Assembly: GCA_003049465.1 (NCBI GenBank)
Contig: PYSS01000053.1
Coordinates: forward strand, 120,398 to 184,397
Direction: 5' to 3'
DNA length: 64,000 nt
From: Magnaporthiopsis rhizophila
Lineage: Eukaryota; Ascomycota; Sordariomycetes; Magnaporthales; Magnaporthaceae
The notes beneath the pieces are model-generated. The model was not told the DNA's origin, searched no databases, and saw nothing but the letters and a program-made list of their open reading frames with translations. This document shows positions 22,889-32,889 of this stretch, one piece after another. The stretch's first letter is position 1. Each line of letters starts with the position of its first letter. Made by a program: the position numbers and the translations under genes.

Positions 22889-24778
22889 ATGTCTCGAAAC
22901 GTTCGACAAAGAGCCCCGTCCACTCCCCAAACCAAGCGGCACCGCCGCGTATCGGACTCATCGTCGTCATCGCTCGACCTGTCAGACGATGGCGGCTATT
23001 CCGGCGTCGACGACGTTAGCGACTCAGAAGACAACGACGAGGAAGATGTGGAGGCGGCCGAGGCGGAGCACATAATCGACCGGGCGCTGCACAACAAGCA
23101 CTCGGTCCTGCCGCCTCGGCCTGTTCCGGAATCTGATGAGGACGGCGATGACGAAGAAGCCGTGTACGAGGAGGAAGAGGAAGAGGAGGAAGCAGAGGCC
23201 GACGATGACGACGATGACGACGGTGCTGACGATAGTTCCAGCTGGAACGGCATTCTCTCAGAGGTCGAAGACGACCCTGCCCTGAACCATGACTTCCTGC
23301 CTAAGGAGCCCCCTGTGGTGGAGCGCCATGTCCGCTTCGCCGGTGTTCCAGACAGCGATACGGACTCGACCACGTCCGATGTGTCTGACCACGGGGACTT
23401 TTTCCCCGACATCTTCGTCGAGCAGACCTCGCTGGACCCCGCCTTCCGTCGCGAGATCGAGGATGATCGCGACGACTCGTCCAATTCGGGTTCATTCTGG
23501 GACTTTCACGAAGCTTATGAGTCGGTGCTCAACTCGCCTGGCTTGAACAACAATGCCTCAGATGATGACACTCCATTGGCTACACCAGCGACCAGCCGCC
23601 TCGTCAGCGAAGTTTCAACTCCAGTCCCAGACGACTACCAGGACCTGGACGGCTACGAGAGTGAGTTTCTGTGAATGGCCGAACAAGATCATGCACCAGT
23701 GCTAATGTGCATGAGTTCAGCCGACGGTGACACGACGGAGGAAGACGTCCCGGATCCTCCCATCCGCAGGAAACAGCCCGTTCGACGCGTCCAAACGGTT
23801 GAAGTGTCTTCGGATTCAGACACTGAGAAGCCGGCGAAGCCTCGGCGCCGCGGGAAGCCCCGCGTGGGACGCTTTGATCTCGATAGTTCCGGGACGAAGC
23901 CCATCGCTGTTGTCAACCCAGTCTCTCGCAAGATGATGATTTTCACCCCTCAGCGACTCCGCCGTCTCGATCTGTCCCCGGAGTCGTTCAACCTCGACCT
24001 GTTCAACAACCCGTCCATGCTTCAAGCGTCCCCGATTCTCAGCAACTCGGGCACTCTGATGTTTGGGGCCATGTTCTCGTCCAACACCTTTGGTGACTTT
24101 ATGAACACGCAGCCAATCGGGCCTGCAGAGGCATTCTTTTCGGCGACGTCGGATGCATTCGCCGATGACAGTGACTCCGAGATGGATGCATCGGAGGAAG
24201 ACGACGCCGAGAAGAGTCTGAAGATTGAGGACTTTGTCACCTTTGAGGAGACGAGCTCTGGGGACGAAGGCGAGGCCGAGGTCGAGGGCGACGGTGATGG
24301 CGACGGTGAGGCCGAGGCAAGGGGCAGCAATGCCTGGGAAGACGACACCAACGACGGCGCCGTGTCGACACCGGGCCGGCGCCCCTCCACGGCCGCCAGT
24401 GCCGTCAGCGACGCCAACGCCGACGTTCACCCGCTCTTTGCGCACTTTGATAGCAACTCGGACGCAGTGGGGGCGTTCCGACGCAACCAGGTGAACCAGC
24501 AGCTAATTTTGAGCGACAAGGCGACCAAGGAGTCGCTACTTTTCTCGAACGCATACTCGATGGGCACGATCAGGGGCGTTCGGAGCGACAGTCTCAGCAA
24601 CGTCGCAGCCCCGCTGACACCGGCCCGCAGGCGGAAAAACACCATGGATATTTACAACAGCTTCCAGAGCAGCCCTCTCGAGAGCATATCCCAAAAGCGC
24701 AAGGCGTCGTCCAGCAATGCCGAAGCGAGTCACAAGAGGCACAGGAGCATTTCGGACGTCCAGTCACTGCAGATATGA
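22889..24778 (+). CDS. Acidic, Ser/Asp/Glu-rich protein, probably nuclear; function unknown
   Basis: Two exons, 22889-23660 and 23721-24778, separated by a 60-nt GT-AG intron, encode 609 residues. The ATG has a good context (CACCATGTC). The first half is extremely acidic: long Glu runs, then seven Asp near residues 90-115. Segments such as VVERHVRFAGVPDSDTDSTT recall conserved fungal hypothetical proteins. Splicing restores DYQDLDGYETDGDTTEEDVP. The second half has SRKMMIFTPQRLRRLDLSP, a long stretch ending with several basic KR/RRK clusters (PARRRKN, SQKRKAS, HKRHRS) and many potential phosphosites. There is no signal peptide or membrane helix. The acid tracts plus basic clusters suggest a nuclear, chromatin- or transcription-related protein; this is inference only. 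Confidence 0.8.
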
Positions 24779-24921
24779 TCCTGCTGTGGCCGGTGCTAAA
24801 CCGAAGCCCAAAGCTAACAACAAACGTGGAAGGACGGCATGGCTGCTGTCTCGTGACAGAGACGGTTACCCCATCCCTGGCCTCAATCACTCTTTTTTTC
24901 TGAGACCTCTACTTTGTCAAC

Positions 24922-24923
<2 letters not shown>

Positions 24924-24972
<49 letters not shown>
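24924..24972 (+). repeat. 49-nt poly(T) run
   Basis: An uninterrupted T run lies about 145 nt downstream of the acidic-protein stop codon. Confidence 0.8.
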
Positions 24973-24973
<1 letters not shown>

Positions 24974-25374
24974 TTTCTTTTTTTTTTTTGCTCGTAATGG
25001 CTTTTTCTGCTCTCCAATTTCCTTCATGATCTGGCACTTCTTTAATGCTTCTATGCAGCCCCTCGTTTGCTACCCTTTGCTTGGCCCCTAAGGGAATGGT
25101 CGGCCGGTTGCCGGGGTATGGGATTTTCTAGACAAAAGTCGACATTTATTCTCGTTGGTTGGGCTACACTCTGGTTCTGACGTGCTAAATACCCCGGGCG
25201 AGGATAGAGAGGACGGAAAAGACAAAAGGGACATCACGGATAGACTCGGCCATCTGATGGAACGGGCGGGTTGGTTTGTGTCATTCATGAGATATGAAGG
25301 CGCACGGAAGCGAGCTGGAATCAAAAGCAACACGAAAGCATCGATTCTCTTCGTTTTGATAGCATGGAAGTTTT

Positions 25375-25376
<2 letters not shown>

Positions 25377-25431
<55 letters not shown>

Positions 25432-25432
25432 N
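25377..25432 (+). repeat. 55-nt poly(T) run ending in an N
   Basis: An uninterrupted T run ends at an ambiguous base, then continues as a T/C-rich stretch. The N suggests an unresolved homopolymer or contig join. Confidence 0.8.
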
Positions 25433-26300
25433 CTTCTTTTCTTTTCTTGTACTGTTCTTTTGATATCATTAGCAATATGCAGCCCGAAAATTCAATCTGA
25501 TCCTCAAATTGCTCCGGCTCGAGGCTGTCTCGGCGTGTCGTGTTGGACTTTTGCGGATTTAGTTACGGACAATTCTCCTTGTCGTCTGCTGCGCGCCAAC
25601 CTGGCGAGCCCTAGGGACGAGGACTGGAGGCTATCTTTGAATGAATGTGCCTATAATTGGAAATCCCAATTGTTTCCTTGTAGTCGTCCCAGCCTCGGGG
25701 CAGTTCGAGGAGTCGCATCCGCAATGGCGAATCCGGCTTACGCAGGGTTGATGCCATAAATACATTGGATTGAAGATCAGACCTCCATCCAGTCTGTGAT
25801 TGGGGCAGTGCAGCGTCGGGTATGTATACCGTGCATACGGTAGCTGTTTTGGTGTGATGCGACAAAGTATCCAGACTGTGCTGGCAGGAGCAGGTTTCCA
25901 CAGTGCTTTCCGCTGATCAATTCAGCTCCAACCTGTCCTCTGCTTCACCCATCGCAGCAAGTAAAAGAAGGCTGGCCCTCGATTATCAAGCCCGCGAGCA
26001 GCAACGTCCGACCGCATCAATCGGATAATTGTGGATTGTGCCTTGTTGGACCAGCGCAGGGGGTTCCAGAGGTCCCAGATCGATCCGAAAACGCACAAGC
26101 GCCGAGCACCGAAAGGCAGGAGCCGCAATCTTTACTTTGGGCGACACCAGTGTCGTCATCGATCCTCGCCAGGCCACCCACACACTTCACCACGCCCACC
26201 GTTTGAGCGGACCTTCGTCCGTTGGCAACAAAAGAGACGGGACCCCTTGGGCTTTTACTGCCTTTTTTTCCTGCTCGGTTCCACATTCCTTTCATTCACC

Positions 26301-26465
26301 ATGACTTGGGAACTGAGTCGCCGTCGTTTTTTCAGGACGGTCAACAGCAAATACCTCTTTGACCGAGTGGTAAAGTCCAACCCACCTCCTCCACCTACTG
26401 CCTGCCCAGCCAACCACCACCTCCCTCCCATTCACCATCTTCTTTCTTCGTCAAGACTACAATGA
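26301..26465 (+). other. Upstream ORF 1 (54 codons) before the Mpv17-family gene
   Basis: An ATG in good context (TTCACCATGAC) opens a 54-residue reading frame ending in TGA. The next upstream ORF starts in the overlapping ATGA. It is proline-rich near its end and has no recognisable domain; translation is unproven. Confidence 0.35.
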
Positions 26466-26560
26466 ACAAAACGATTCGAGTGGAGACGTCTACCGTTCTA
26501 TCTTCGTCTTTCTATCCCTCTCGGCCCTTGATTTCCTCCCCCCGCCTTTGGGAGGATTAA
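26462..26560 (+). other. Upstream ORF 2 (32 codons) before the Mpv17-family gene
   Basis: Its ATG overlaps the stop of upstream ORF 1 (ATGA), a geometry compatible with termination-reinitiation. It ends 112 nt before the main ATG at 26673. Confidence 0.3.
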
Positions 26561-26672
26561 TTACCTAAGCTACCTACGTGATTCCGACGGCGAGCTGCTA
26601 GCAGTTCACTAACAGATACGCGCCACCACCTATACACAGCCTTTGATCAACGCCCTCATCTTTCTAGTCCAG

Positions 26673-27578
26673 ATGGCCGTTGTAGCGCGGCTCACTTCGC
26701 GCTTCAATGCGTACTATGATGAGCGCCCCAGTACGTCCCAGTGGCTCCCAACATCCGTTCTAATTCCGTGAAGGGTTGCCTACTCCGCCCGGAGGACTTT
26801 GAAGCGTGAGGCGCTAACAAGCTACCCTACCCTATCATAGTCTTGACCATGATGGTGACCAACTCCATCCTCGGAGGCATTGCCGACACGGTTGCCCAGT
26901 CCATCACGGCGATTCGGCAGCGGGCCAACCGCAAGGGCCCCCTCCACCCGAACCCCAAGGACGACCCGATCGCGGTCGAGATACACGAGCTGGATCGCAA
27001 GAACCCGCTGAGCGACCGCGACCTGATCCCGGACTCGCGCTCCCTGCCGCCGCCCTTTGACTTTGAGCGCCTGACACGCTTCATGGCCTACGGCTTCGGC
27101 ATGGCGCCCGTCCAGTTCAAGTGGTTCAAGTTCCTCGAGCGCTGCTTCCCCCTGACCAAGGCGAGCGCGTTCGGCCCGGCCATGAAGCGCGTCGCCATGG
27201 ACCAGCTCGTGTTTGCCCCGTTCGGTATCGCCACCTTCTTCACCGTCATGACCATCGCCGAGGGAGGCGGGCGCCGTGCCGTCTCGAGCAAGCTGCGCGA
27301 CATGTATATCCCCACCTTGAAGGCCAACTATATCATCTGGCCCGCCGTTCAGGTCATCAACTTCCGTCTGATGCCTGTTCAGTTCCAGCTGGTGCGTCTA
27401 TATCCCTCTCTCTCCCACTAGCTTCTTGTCAGCTCGGTATGCTAACACGTGCTTATCGCTCGCTTTTCAGCCGTTCGTTTCCACTGTCGGTATCGCCTGG
27501 ACGGCATACCTTTCGCTCACGAATGCATCCGACGAGCCCGAAGCGGTCCCCAGCTCTCCGAGTGTCCGGTACTCCTAG
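26673..27578 (+). CDS. Mpv17/PMP22 family integral membrane protein (Sym1/PXMP2-like)
   Basis: A small integral membrane protein of the Mpv17/PMP22 family, whose members sit in the mitochondrial inner membrane (Sym1) or the peroxisomal membrane (PMP22; WSC of filamentous fungi). Exons are 26673-26730, 26841-27391 and 27471-27578, giving 238 residues. The N-terminus RFNAYYDERPILTMMVTNSILGGIADTVAQ shows the family opening. A hydrophilic insert of about 50 residues follows. Then come FERLTRFMAYGFGMAPVQFKWFKFLE, MDQLVFAPFGIATFF, the signature block LKANYIIWPAVQVINFRLMPVQFQ, and the final helix PFVSTVGIAWTAYLSL. The insert makes it longer than yeast Sym1. Which organelle it serves cannot be decided here. 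Two upstream ORFs may lower its translation. Confidence 0.93.
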
Positions 27579-28560
27579 GAGCAAGCAGTTTGCCCTCGCA
27601 CTACGTACACTGGTTTAGCGGTATTGAAGGTTTAAAGAGATACTGTGACTCTTGCCTCAGCACCACGCGCGCTCATCGACGACATAGAATGATGAACGTA
27701 TATGGAATGACGGAATCGGCATTGACAGCGGCCTGGATTTGTTCACGTCTCCTTGCCCCTTGATTTATTGCAGCACATGCGTAATCACCTGTTACAGCAC
27801 TCAAGCAAGCCTGTTGCGTATACAATTTCCTTCGGCGTTCACATGTCGTCTCTTCGGCCTGTATTTTCGCCGTTGTCTAGGCATCCCGTTGGGCATGGCG
27901 TTTAGGTCTGGCTCGGATGGGCCGGGACCGCGGGTAAGGGATCTCGCGGTTTTTTTTTGTACCTGCATATAGTGTGCTCGACAAAGCGTGGCACATTCAT
28001 ATACATGCAGACCTCGTTCCCCAAGCTCTCTCGTGCATCTAATCAACAATGATTAGCAAGTATGGCACAGACGTCCGTTCGGGAATCGGACAATTGGGAT
28101 ACCGGCGTGGTGTTGAAATTCGAGAAGCTACCAGATCGCCTGATAGTGGGAAGATGTGTACTGGGAAAACGGTGAGGTCGTTGATGGTCGATTTCAAGAA
28201 ACCCTCAACAAGAACAGCAACCTAGAACGTAAGACCAAATCCGGCGTCTGCCGTAGTCAGGGCGATGGAAGGAACTGGTGGGCCAAGCATCACGTCATAA
28301 TTCCCAGACATGGTTGAACCCCACCACTCCTACCCCTCCTCCATGCTGCGTCAATTTAAACCAAGCTCCTCTGGTCTAAGAGCTCCAATCCCCTGGCCTG
28401 ACTGACTAGCTGCCCGGTAATGCGGTACGACTACCGTCAAGCCCACCCTGATCCATTTCCACGAGCCTTTTTTCGACCTTAGATTCAGACTCTCGTTCTT
28501 CCCAAAGTCCAATTGATCGATTCCAATTCCCCAAGTCGAGATCCAGAACAAACAGCCAAG
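27579..28560. other. intergenic, upstream region of phosphoglycerate kinase
   Basis: No gene is supported in this segment. The last 200 nt before the ATG at 28561 are CT-rich, as expected for the leader of a highly expressed glycolytic gene. Confidence 0.45.
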
Positions 28561-30032
28561 ATGTCTCTCGCAAACAAGCTCTCCATCACTGACGTCGATG
28601 TCAAGGGCAAGCGGGTTCTTATCCGCGTAGGTTTTCCGTTGGACTTGTCGTCCGCCCATTTTACAGTGTTTCATTGCACCCTGGGGGCCAAGAGCATCGG
28701 TTGCTCACTGGTCTCCTTCATGAAGAACCTCAGTCAGCTCACATATGGTGATTCCCTCCAGGTCGACTTCAACGTGCCTCTCGACGGGGACAAGAAGGTC
28801 ACAAACAACCAGCGCATCGCCGGCGCCGTGCCCACCATCAAGCATGCCCTCGACAACGGCGCCAAGACGGTCATTTTGATGTCGCACCTCGGCCGGCCCA
28901 ACGGCTCCGCCAATGCCAAGTACTCTCTCAAGCCCGTCGTGTCGGAGCTGGAGAAGCTTCTGGGAGGCAAGAAGGTCACGTTCGCCCCGGACTGCGTCGG
29001 GCCCGAGGTCGAGGAGACCGTGTCCAAGGCCGCCGACGGCGACATCGTGCTCCTGGAGAACCTGCGCTTCCACATTGAGGAGGAGGGCAGCGCCAAGGAC
29101 AAGGACGGCAACAAGCAGAAGGCCGACAAGGCCAAGGTCGAGGAGTTCCGCAAGGGCCTGACAAAGCTCGGTGATGTCTTCATCAGTAAGTTCAAAAGGG
29201 GGTTACATGGTCAAGAGAACACTCGTGTCCTCCGCTTCTGCTAACACATGGTCTTCGTTTGCTAGACGACGCCTTCGGCACGGCCCACCGTGCGCACTCG
29301 TCAATGGTCGGCGTGGACCTGCCGCAGAAGGCTGCGGGCTTCCTGATGAAGAAGGAGCTGGACTACTTCGCGCAGGCTCTCGAGTCACCCAAGCGTCCGT
29401 TCCTGGCCATCCTGGGCGGCGCCAAGGTGTCGGACAAGATCCAGCTGATCGACAACCTGCTGGACAAGGTAAACACGTTGCTCATCTGCGGCGGCATGGC
29501 CTTCACCTTCAAGAAGACGCTCGACGGCATGGCCATCGGCAACTCGCTGTTCGACGAGTCCGGCGCCAAGACGGTGCCCGAGCTCATGAAGAAGGCAGAG
29601 AAGAACGGTGTCAAGGTCGTGCTCCCCGTCGACTTTGTCACGGCCGACAAGTTCGACGCCAACGCGGCCACGGGCGCGGCCTCGGACAAGGACGGCATCC
29701 CCGAGGGCTGGATGGGTCTCGACTGTGGCCCCAAGAGCGTGGAGCTGTTCAAGGGCGCCATCAACGAGGCCCAGACGATTCTGTGGAACGGCCCCGCTGG
29801 TGTGTTCGAGTTCGACGCGTTCGCCAAGGGCACCAAGGCAACGCTCGACGCGGCGGTCGAGGCCTGCGGCAACGGCAAGATCGTCATCATCGGCGGTGGC
29901 GACACGGCCACCGTGGCGGCCAAGTACAAGGTCGAGGACAAGCTGAGCCACGTCTCGACCGGCGGTGGCGCAAGCCTGGAGCTGCTCGAGGGCAAGGAGC
30001 TGCCCGGTGTCACTGCCCTGAGCAGCAAGTGA
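28561..30032 (+). CDS. pgk1: Phosphoglycerate kinase
   Basis: Cytosolic glycolytic enzyme transferring phosphate from 1,3-bisphosphoglycerate to ADP. Exons are 28561-28626, 28762-29185 and 29266-30032; the product is 418 residues, the normal length for fungi. The N-terminal domain shows VLIRVDFNVPLDGD (interrupted by intron 1), MSHLGRPNG and LLENLRFHIEEEG with the substrate-binding basic residues. The hinge and C-terminal domain show NDAFGTAHRAHSSMVG, FLAILGGAKVSDKI, LICGGMAFTF, ILWNGPAGVFEF and the nucleotide-binding IIGGGDTATVAAKY. Intron 1 is 135 nt, a multiple of three, and contains no in-frame stop, so intron retention would give a longer protein without a frame break. The ATG is the only start consistent with the family N-terminus. 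Confidence 0.99.
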
Positions 30033-30585
30033 AGGTGTGATGGGGGAGATGAGACCATGTCCCCCGCGTCCCGCCTTTGACTATTCTTTTTCCTTCCCTT
30101 ATTGACTACTTTTCAAGAGTGACGCAATGAGAGCGACGGTAATGGGCTGGCCGTACGCTGGAAGTATCAGATCCGGAGTAGTCAAGCAGCTCGTAAGCAG
30201 CAACTAAGAGCTTGGTTCGGACTCTCAGTCTCCTACTAGTACATAAACGAAAAGACAAAAAAGTGAAAAATAAAAATAAAAAGGAACAGAAAGGGAACCA
30301 ACATACAAATGGGGATGTTCTCGCTAGACCGGTGCATCTGAAAGAATTCCTAATGGATGTCTCGGGTTAAATCCTCGACAGACGTGCACATATTCGGCAG
30401 TTGGAAGTTCACAGACGTTCCGGGACCTCTATTTTGATATTATTTCGGAGGCTTGCAAGGCTACTGTGTCTATAATCAGGCCAGGCGTCGGGCACAACCG
30501 CCCCCCTGGCGTCCGGTCCTCGACCTGACAGCATCTCTATGCTATCCCGTGTATATGCCCACATCAAACAGCCAACTCGACCGGA

Positions 30586-31012
30586 TCATCTGCGTTTCGA
30601 GGCCTCGACCTTCTTCAGTTCCTCCCTAGGTAAAGATAGATGTAGTGTTAGCATTGTGGTTTTGTGGGGCAAGAATGGGTAGCCAAAGCAGGCCGTCCAC
30701 GGAGCGCCGCGCTGCTCTTCAGACCACGGCAGTGATAGGATCTGACCCCGCTAGCAAACACGTATCAAGCAGGGTAGGCAGGGATCGTTGGAGCGTCAAA
30801 ACGTACTTGAGCTGCTGCGAAAAGTCGTCGCTCGTGTCGTCGTCGTCCCATGACTCCTCCCACAGGTGTTTCTGGGTGGTGGCCTCGTTGTTGGCGCCGC
30901 CCTCGGTCTCCTCCATGTCCCAGTCTGTGATCCCGACGGCAAGGAAACGGTCAGCTTTCGTTTTGTTCACAATGCCAATTACGAGGGACCTAGGTTTCCG
31001 GTGCTTGAAAAC

Positions 31013-31047
<35 letters not shown>

Positions 31048-31254
31048 CCCCCCCCCCCCCCTCTACAAAACCTAATAGTCATTCACCTGAAAAATTAAAC
31101 TTGTGTGATGCTGGTAAAGAGAAGTCTNCTCAAACTCGTCGTCCTCCTCGAGCGCGGCCGACTTCTGCTGTGTCTCGGGCTTGGCCTGGTCGGCGGGCTT
31201 GTCGTCCTTCTTCTGGCCGGCGCCGGCGCCGGCGGGCTGTGTTGAGGATGCCAT
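30586..31254 (-). CDS. sem1: 26S proteasome lid subunit SEM1/DSS1, damaged in this assembly
   Basis: SEM1 (DSS1) is a very small acidic protein of the proteasome lid and other PCI complexes. Exon 1 starts with the ATG at 31254 and encodes an Ala/Lys/Gln-rich lead, then LEEDDEFE. The next codon contains an undetermined base at 31128, and the expected short acidic core between EFE and DWDMEE is absent. Between the two parts lie about 16 C's and 32 A's (plus strand, 31014-31061). Exon 2 (30924-30807) gives DWDMEETEGG...HLWEESWDDDDTSDDFSQQLK. Exon 3 (30625-30586) gives EELKKVEASKRR and stop, joined by a good GT-AG intron of 181 nt. Everything except the join at the N is SEM1-like, so the defect is probably an assembly error, not a real pseudogene. 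Confidence 0.88.
31014..31061 (+). repeat. Compound homopolymer: about 32 A followed by 16 C
   Basis: It lies inside the SEM1 locus between exon 1 and exon 2, 67 nt from the N at 31128. Confidence 0.85.
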
Positions 31255-32889
31255 GGTTTAGGGGGGTTGTGCGCTGCGCTGCTATTTCTCTCCTATCGGA
31301 CGAGAAGAAGGAAGGGTAAATCGATATCACCCCGAGGGCTACGCAAGCGGTGGTTCGATGGTCGTCGATGTATCGGACTGTTGATGTCGTCGTGGGTCGG
31401 TAAGGCGGCGATTTTGGGTCTGTGGATGCGGATGGCGGCGGCACGAGCATGGATGGATCAATGCGGAATTCAAAATGCAGCTAGAAGCTCGGACCACCTG
31501 AGCTTGCGCCAGACGCGATTGCCTGTTTCTTAGCGGGCGCACCGACCTAGCACGGCAGCATCCATCAATCTTCAACCCTGCGCCAGAATCAAGTCTGGAT
31601 TGCCATGTCATGTTCCCGTCTTTTCTTGATTTGCATCTCGACGGGCGCAGCGATTGGCTGTAGGCAAAGCTGCGCCGTTTCCTAATGCAATCTCTAGATT
31701 ACACAGTGGTAAAGCGATCCGGCCAGCAGTCCCCGGATTCGGTATCTGGTCCGGGCGCGAGCGAGCATAGATGCGATGGAAGACAGCAGCGAAATTAAAT
31801 CAGTTGAGCCAACACTCCAACCAGACTTGTCCACGGGCAACAAACTTGGAGGCGATAAGCCTCGTGGGGGAAACGGGCACTCTCACCACACCCGACCCCG
31901 AGAGTCAGTTTGATTACCCCGAGGTTTTTGACCTTTCGGAATGTTCTTTTGGCGGCTAACGATTATTGGTCCCATCCTTCTTTGGCACTTGTCATATCTC
32001 ACCAATAATTGTGCGCATTTCGCAGCACATCATCCAGGGGCAGAGGCTCGCTGACGGCCCTAGTGGATTGGAGCGATCGAGAAACATACGTCACCACTCA
32101 CAGCCCCAAAGCCGCCTGCATATACATCACGACGCCCGTAGGCATCCTTATTGTTCCTTCGAATACGAGCAGCGACCGCTTCTTTGACTATCTTTATCTT
32201 CCCATCAATCCTGCCCAAAACGGACACGAGAAACGGCGCCACAGACGACAGCTTTACAGGGAGCTATTCTGCCCGTGCGGCTGACAGCCCACCTCGCCCA
32301 AGCGTGTCGAACGGTCCAGTTTGCGAGTCGTTTCAGACTCTTCCCATCCAGCCTGACCCCAGCACACGCCCAGGAATCCCTCCGCTCGCCGTCCGTCCCC
32401 GGGTCTTCCGGACAAACGTTTTTTTGTCGGCACGTGGATCTTCCTCGCTCTGACAAGGCTCGGGCTGTCTGTACTGGGGCACAGGCTCTGCTGGGGTGGT
32501 CTACCTTTGCCCGGCCGGGTTTGTCCGCGGCTACAGCGTGCATACCCACCTGTACCCAGCTAGCGTTTGTTTCCCCTTAAAACCTGGCTCACGCACACTC
32601 GGCCCTTTGTGTCGTGTGCCTTGCTTAACGCCGGTCCGTTTGTTGTTGGTGCTGTCAGATATTTAATACTACTATTGTTCCTCTTTCCCAAGCCTTTTTC
32701 TTTCTTTACCCGGTACCTTTTGCAAACACATCCACGATTAACATAGACCAGGGCGCCTGGTGGAAAGAGATCAGCCACACGGGACTCGCACATGTGACAA
32801 CCGATACCTGACTTTCTCTGCTTTTACCCCCCTAATTTACCTTTCTCTGTCTGTCACTGTTCTCAAATCCCTTCTACGACTTCTACACA
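31255..32889. other. intergenic between divergent SEM1 and IML2 genes
   Basis: No supported gene in 1.6 kb. The stretch presumably contains the promoters of SEM1 (minus) and IML2 (plus), the latter with a CT-rich leader before 32890. Confidence 0.45.

Larger units (their letters stand above)
24779..26672. other. intergenic with very long T homopolymers and one N
   Basis: T-runs occupy about 24924-24972 (49 T) and 25377-25431 (55 T); the second is directly followed by an undetermined base at 25432. No gene is supported. The segment ends with two small upstream ORFs preceding the Mpv17-family gene (26301-26465 and 26462-26560). Confidence 0.6.

Noticed and set aside
30361..30380. TCGGG-TTAAATC-CTCGA, resembling a tRNA T-arm
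   Set aside because: The loop lacks the invariant C56, and no matching acceptor, D-arm or anticodon arm was found upstream.
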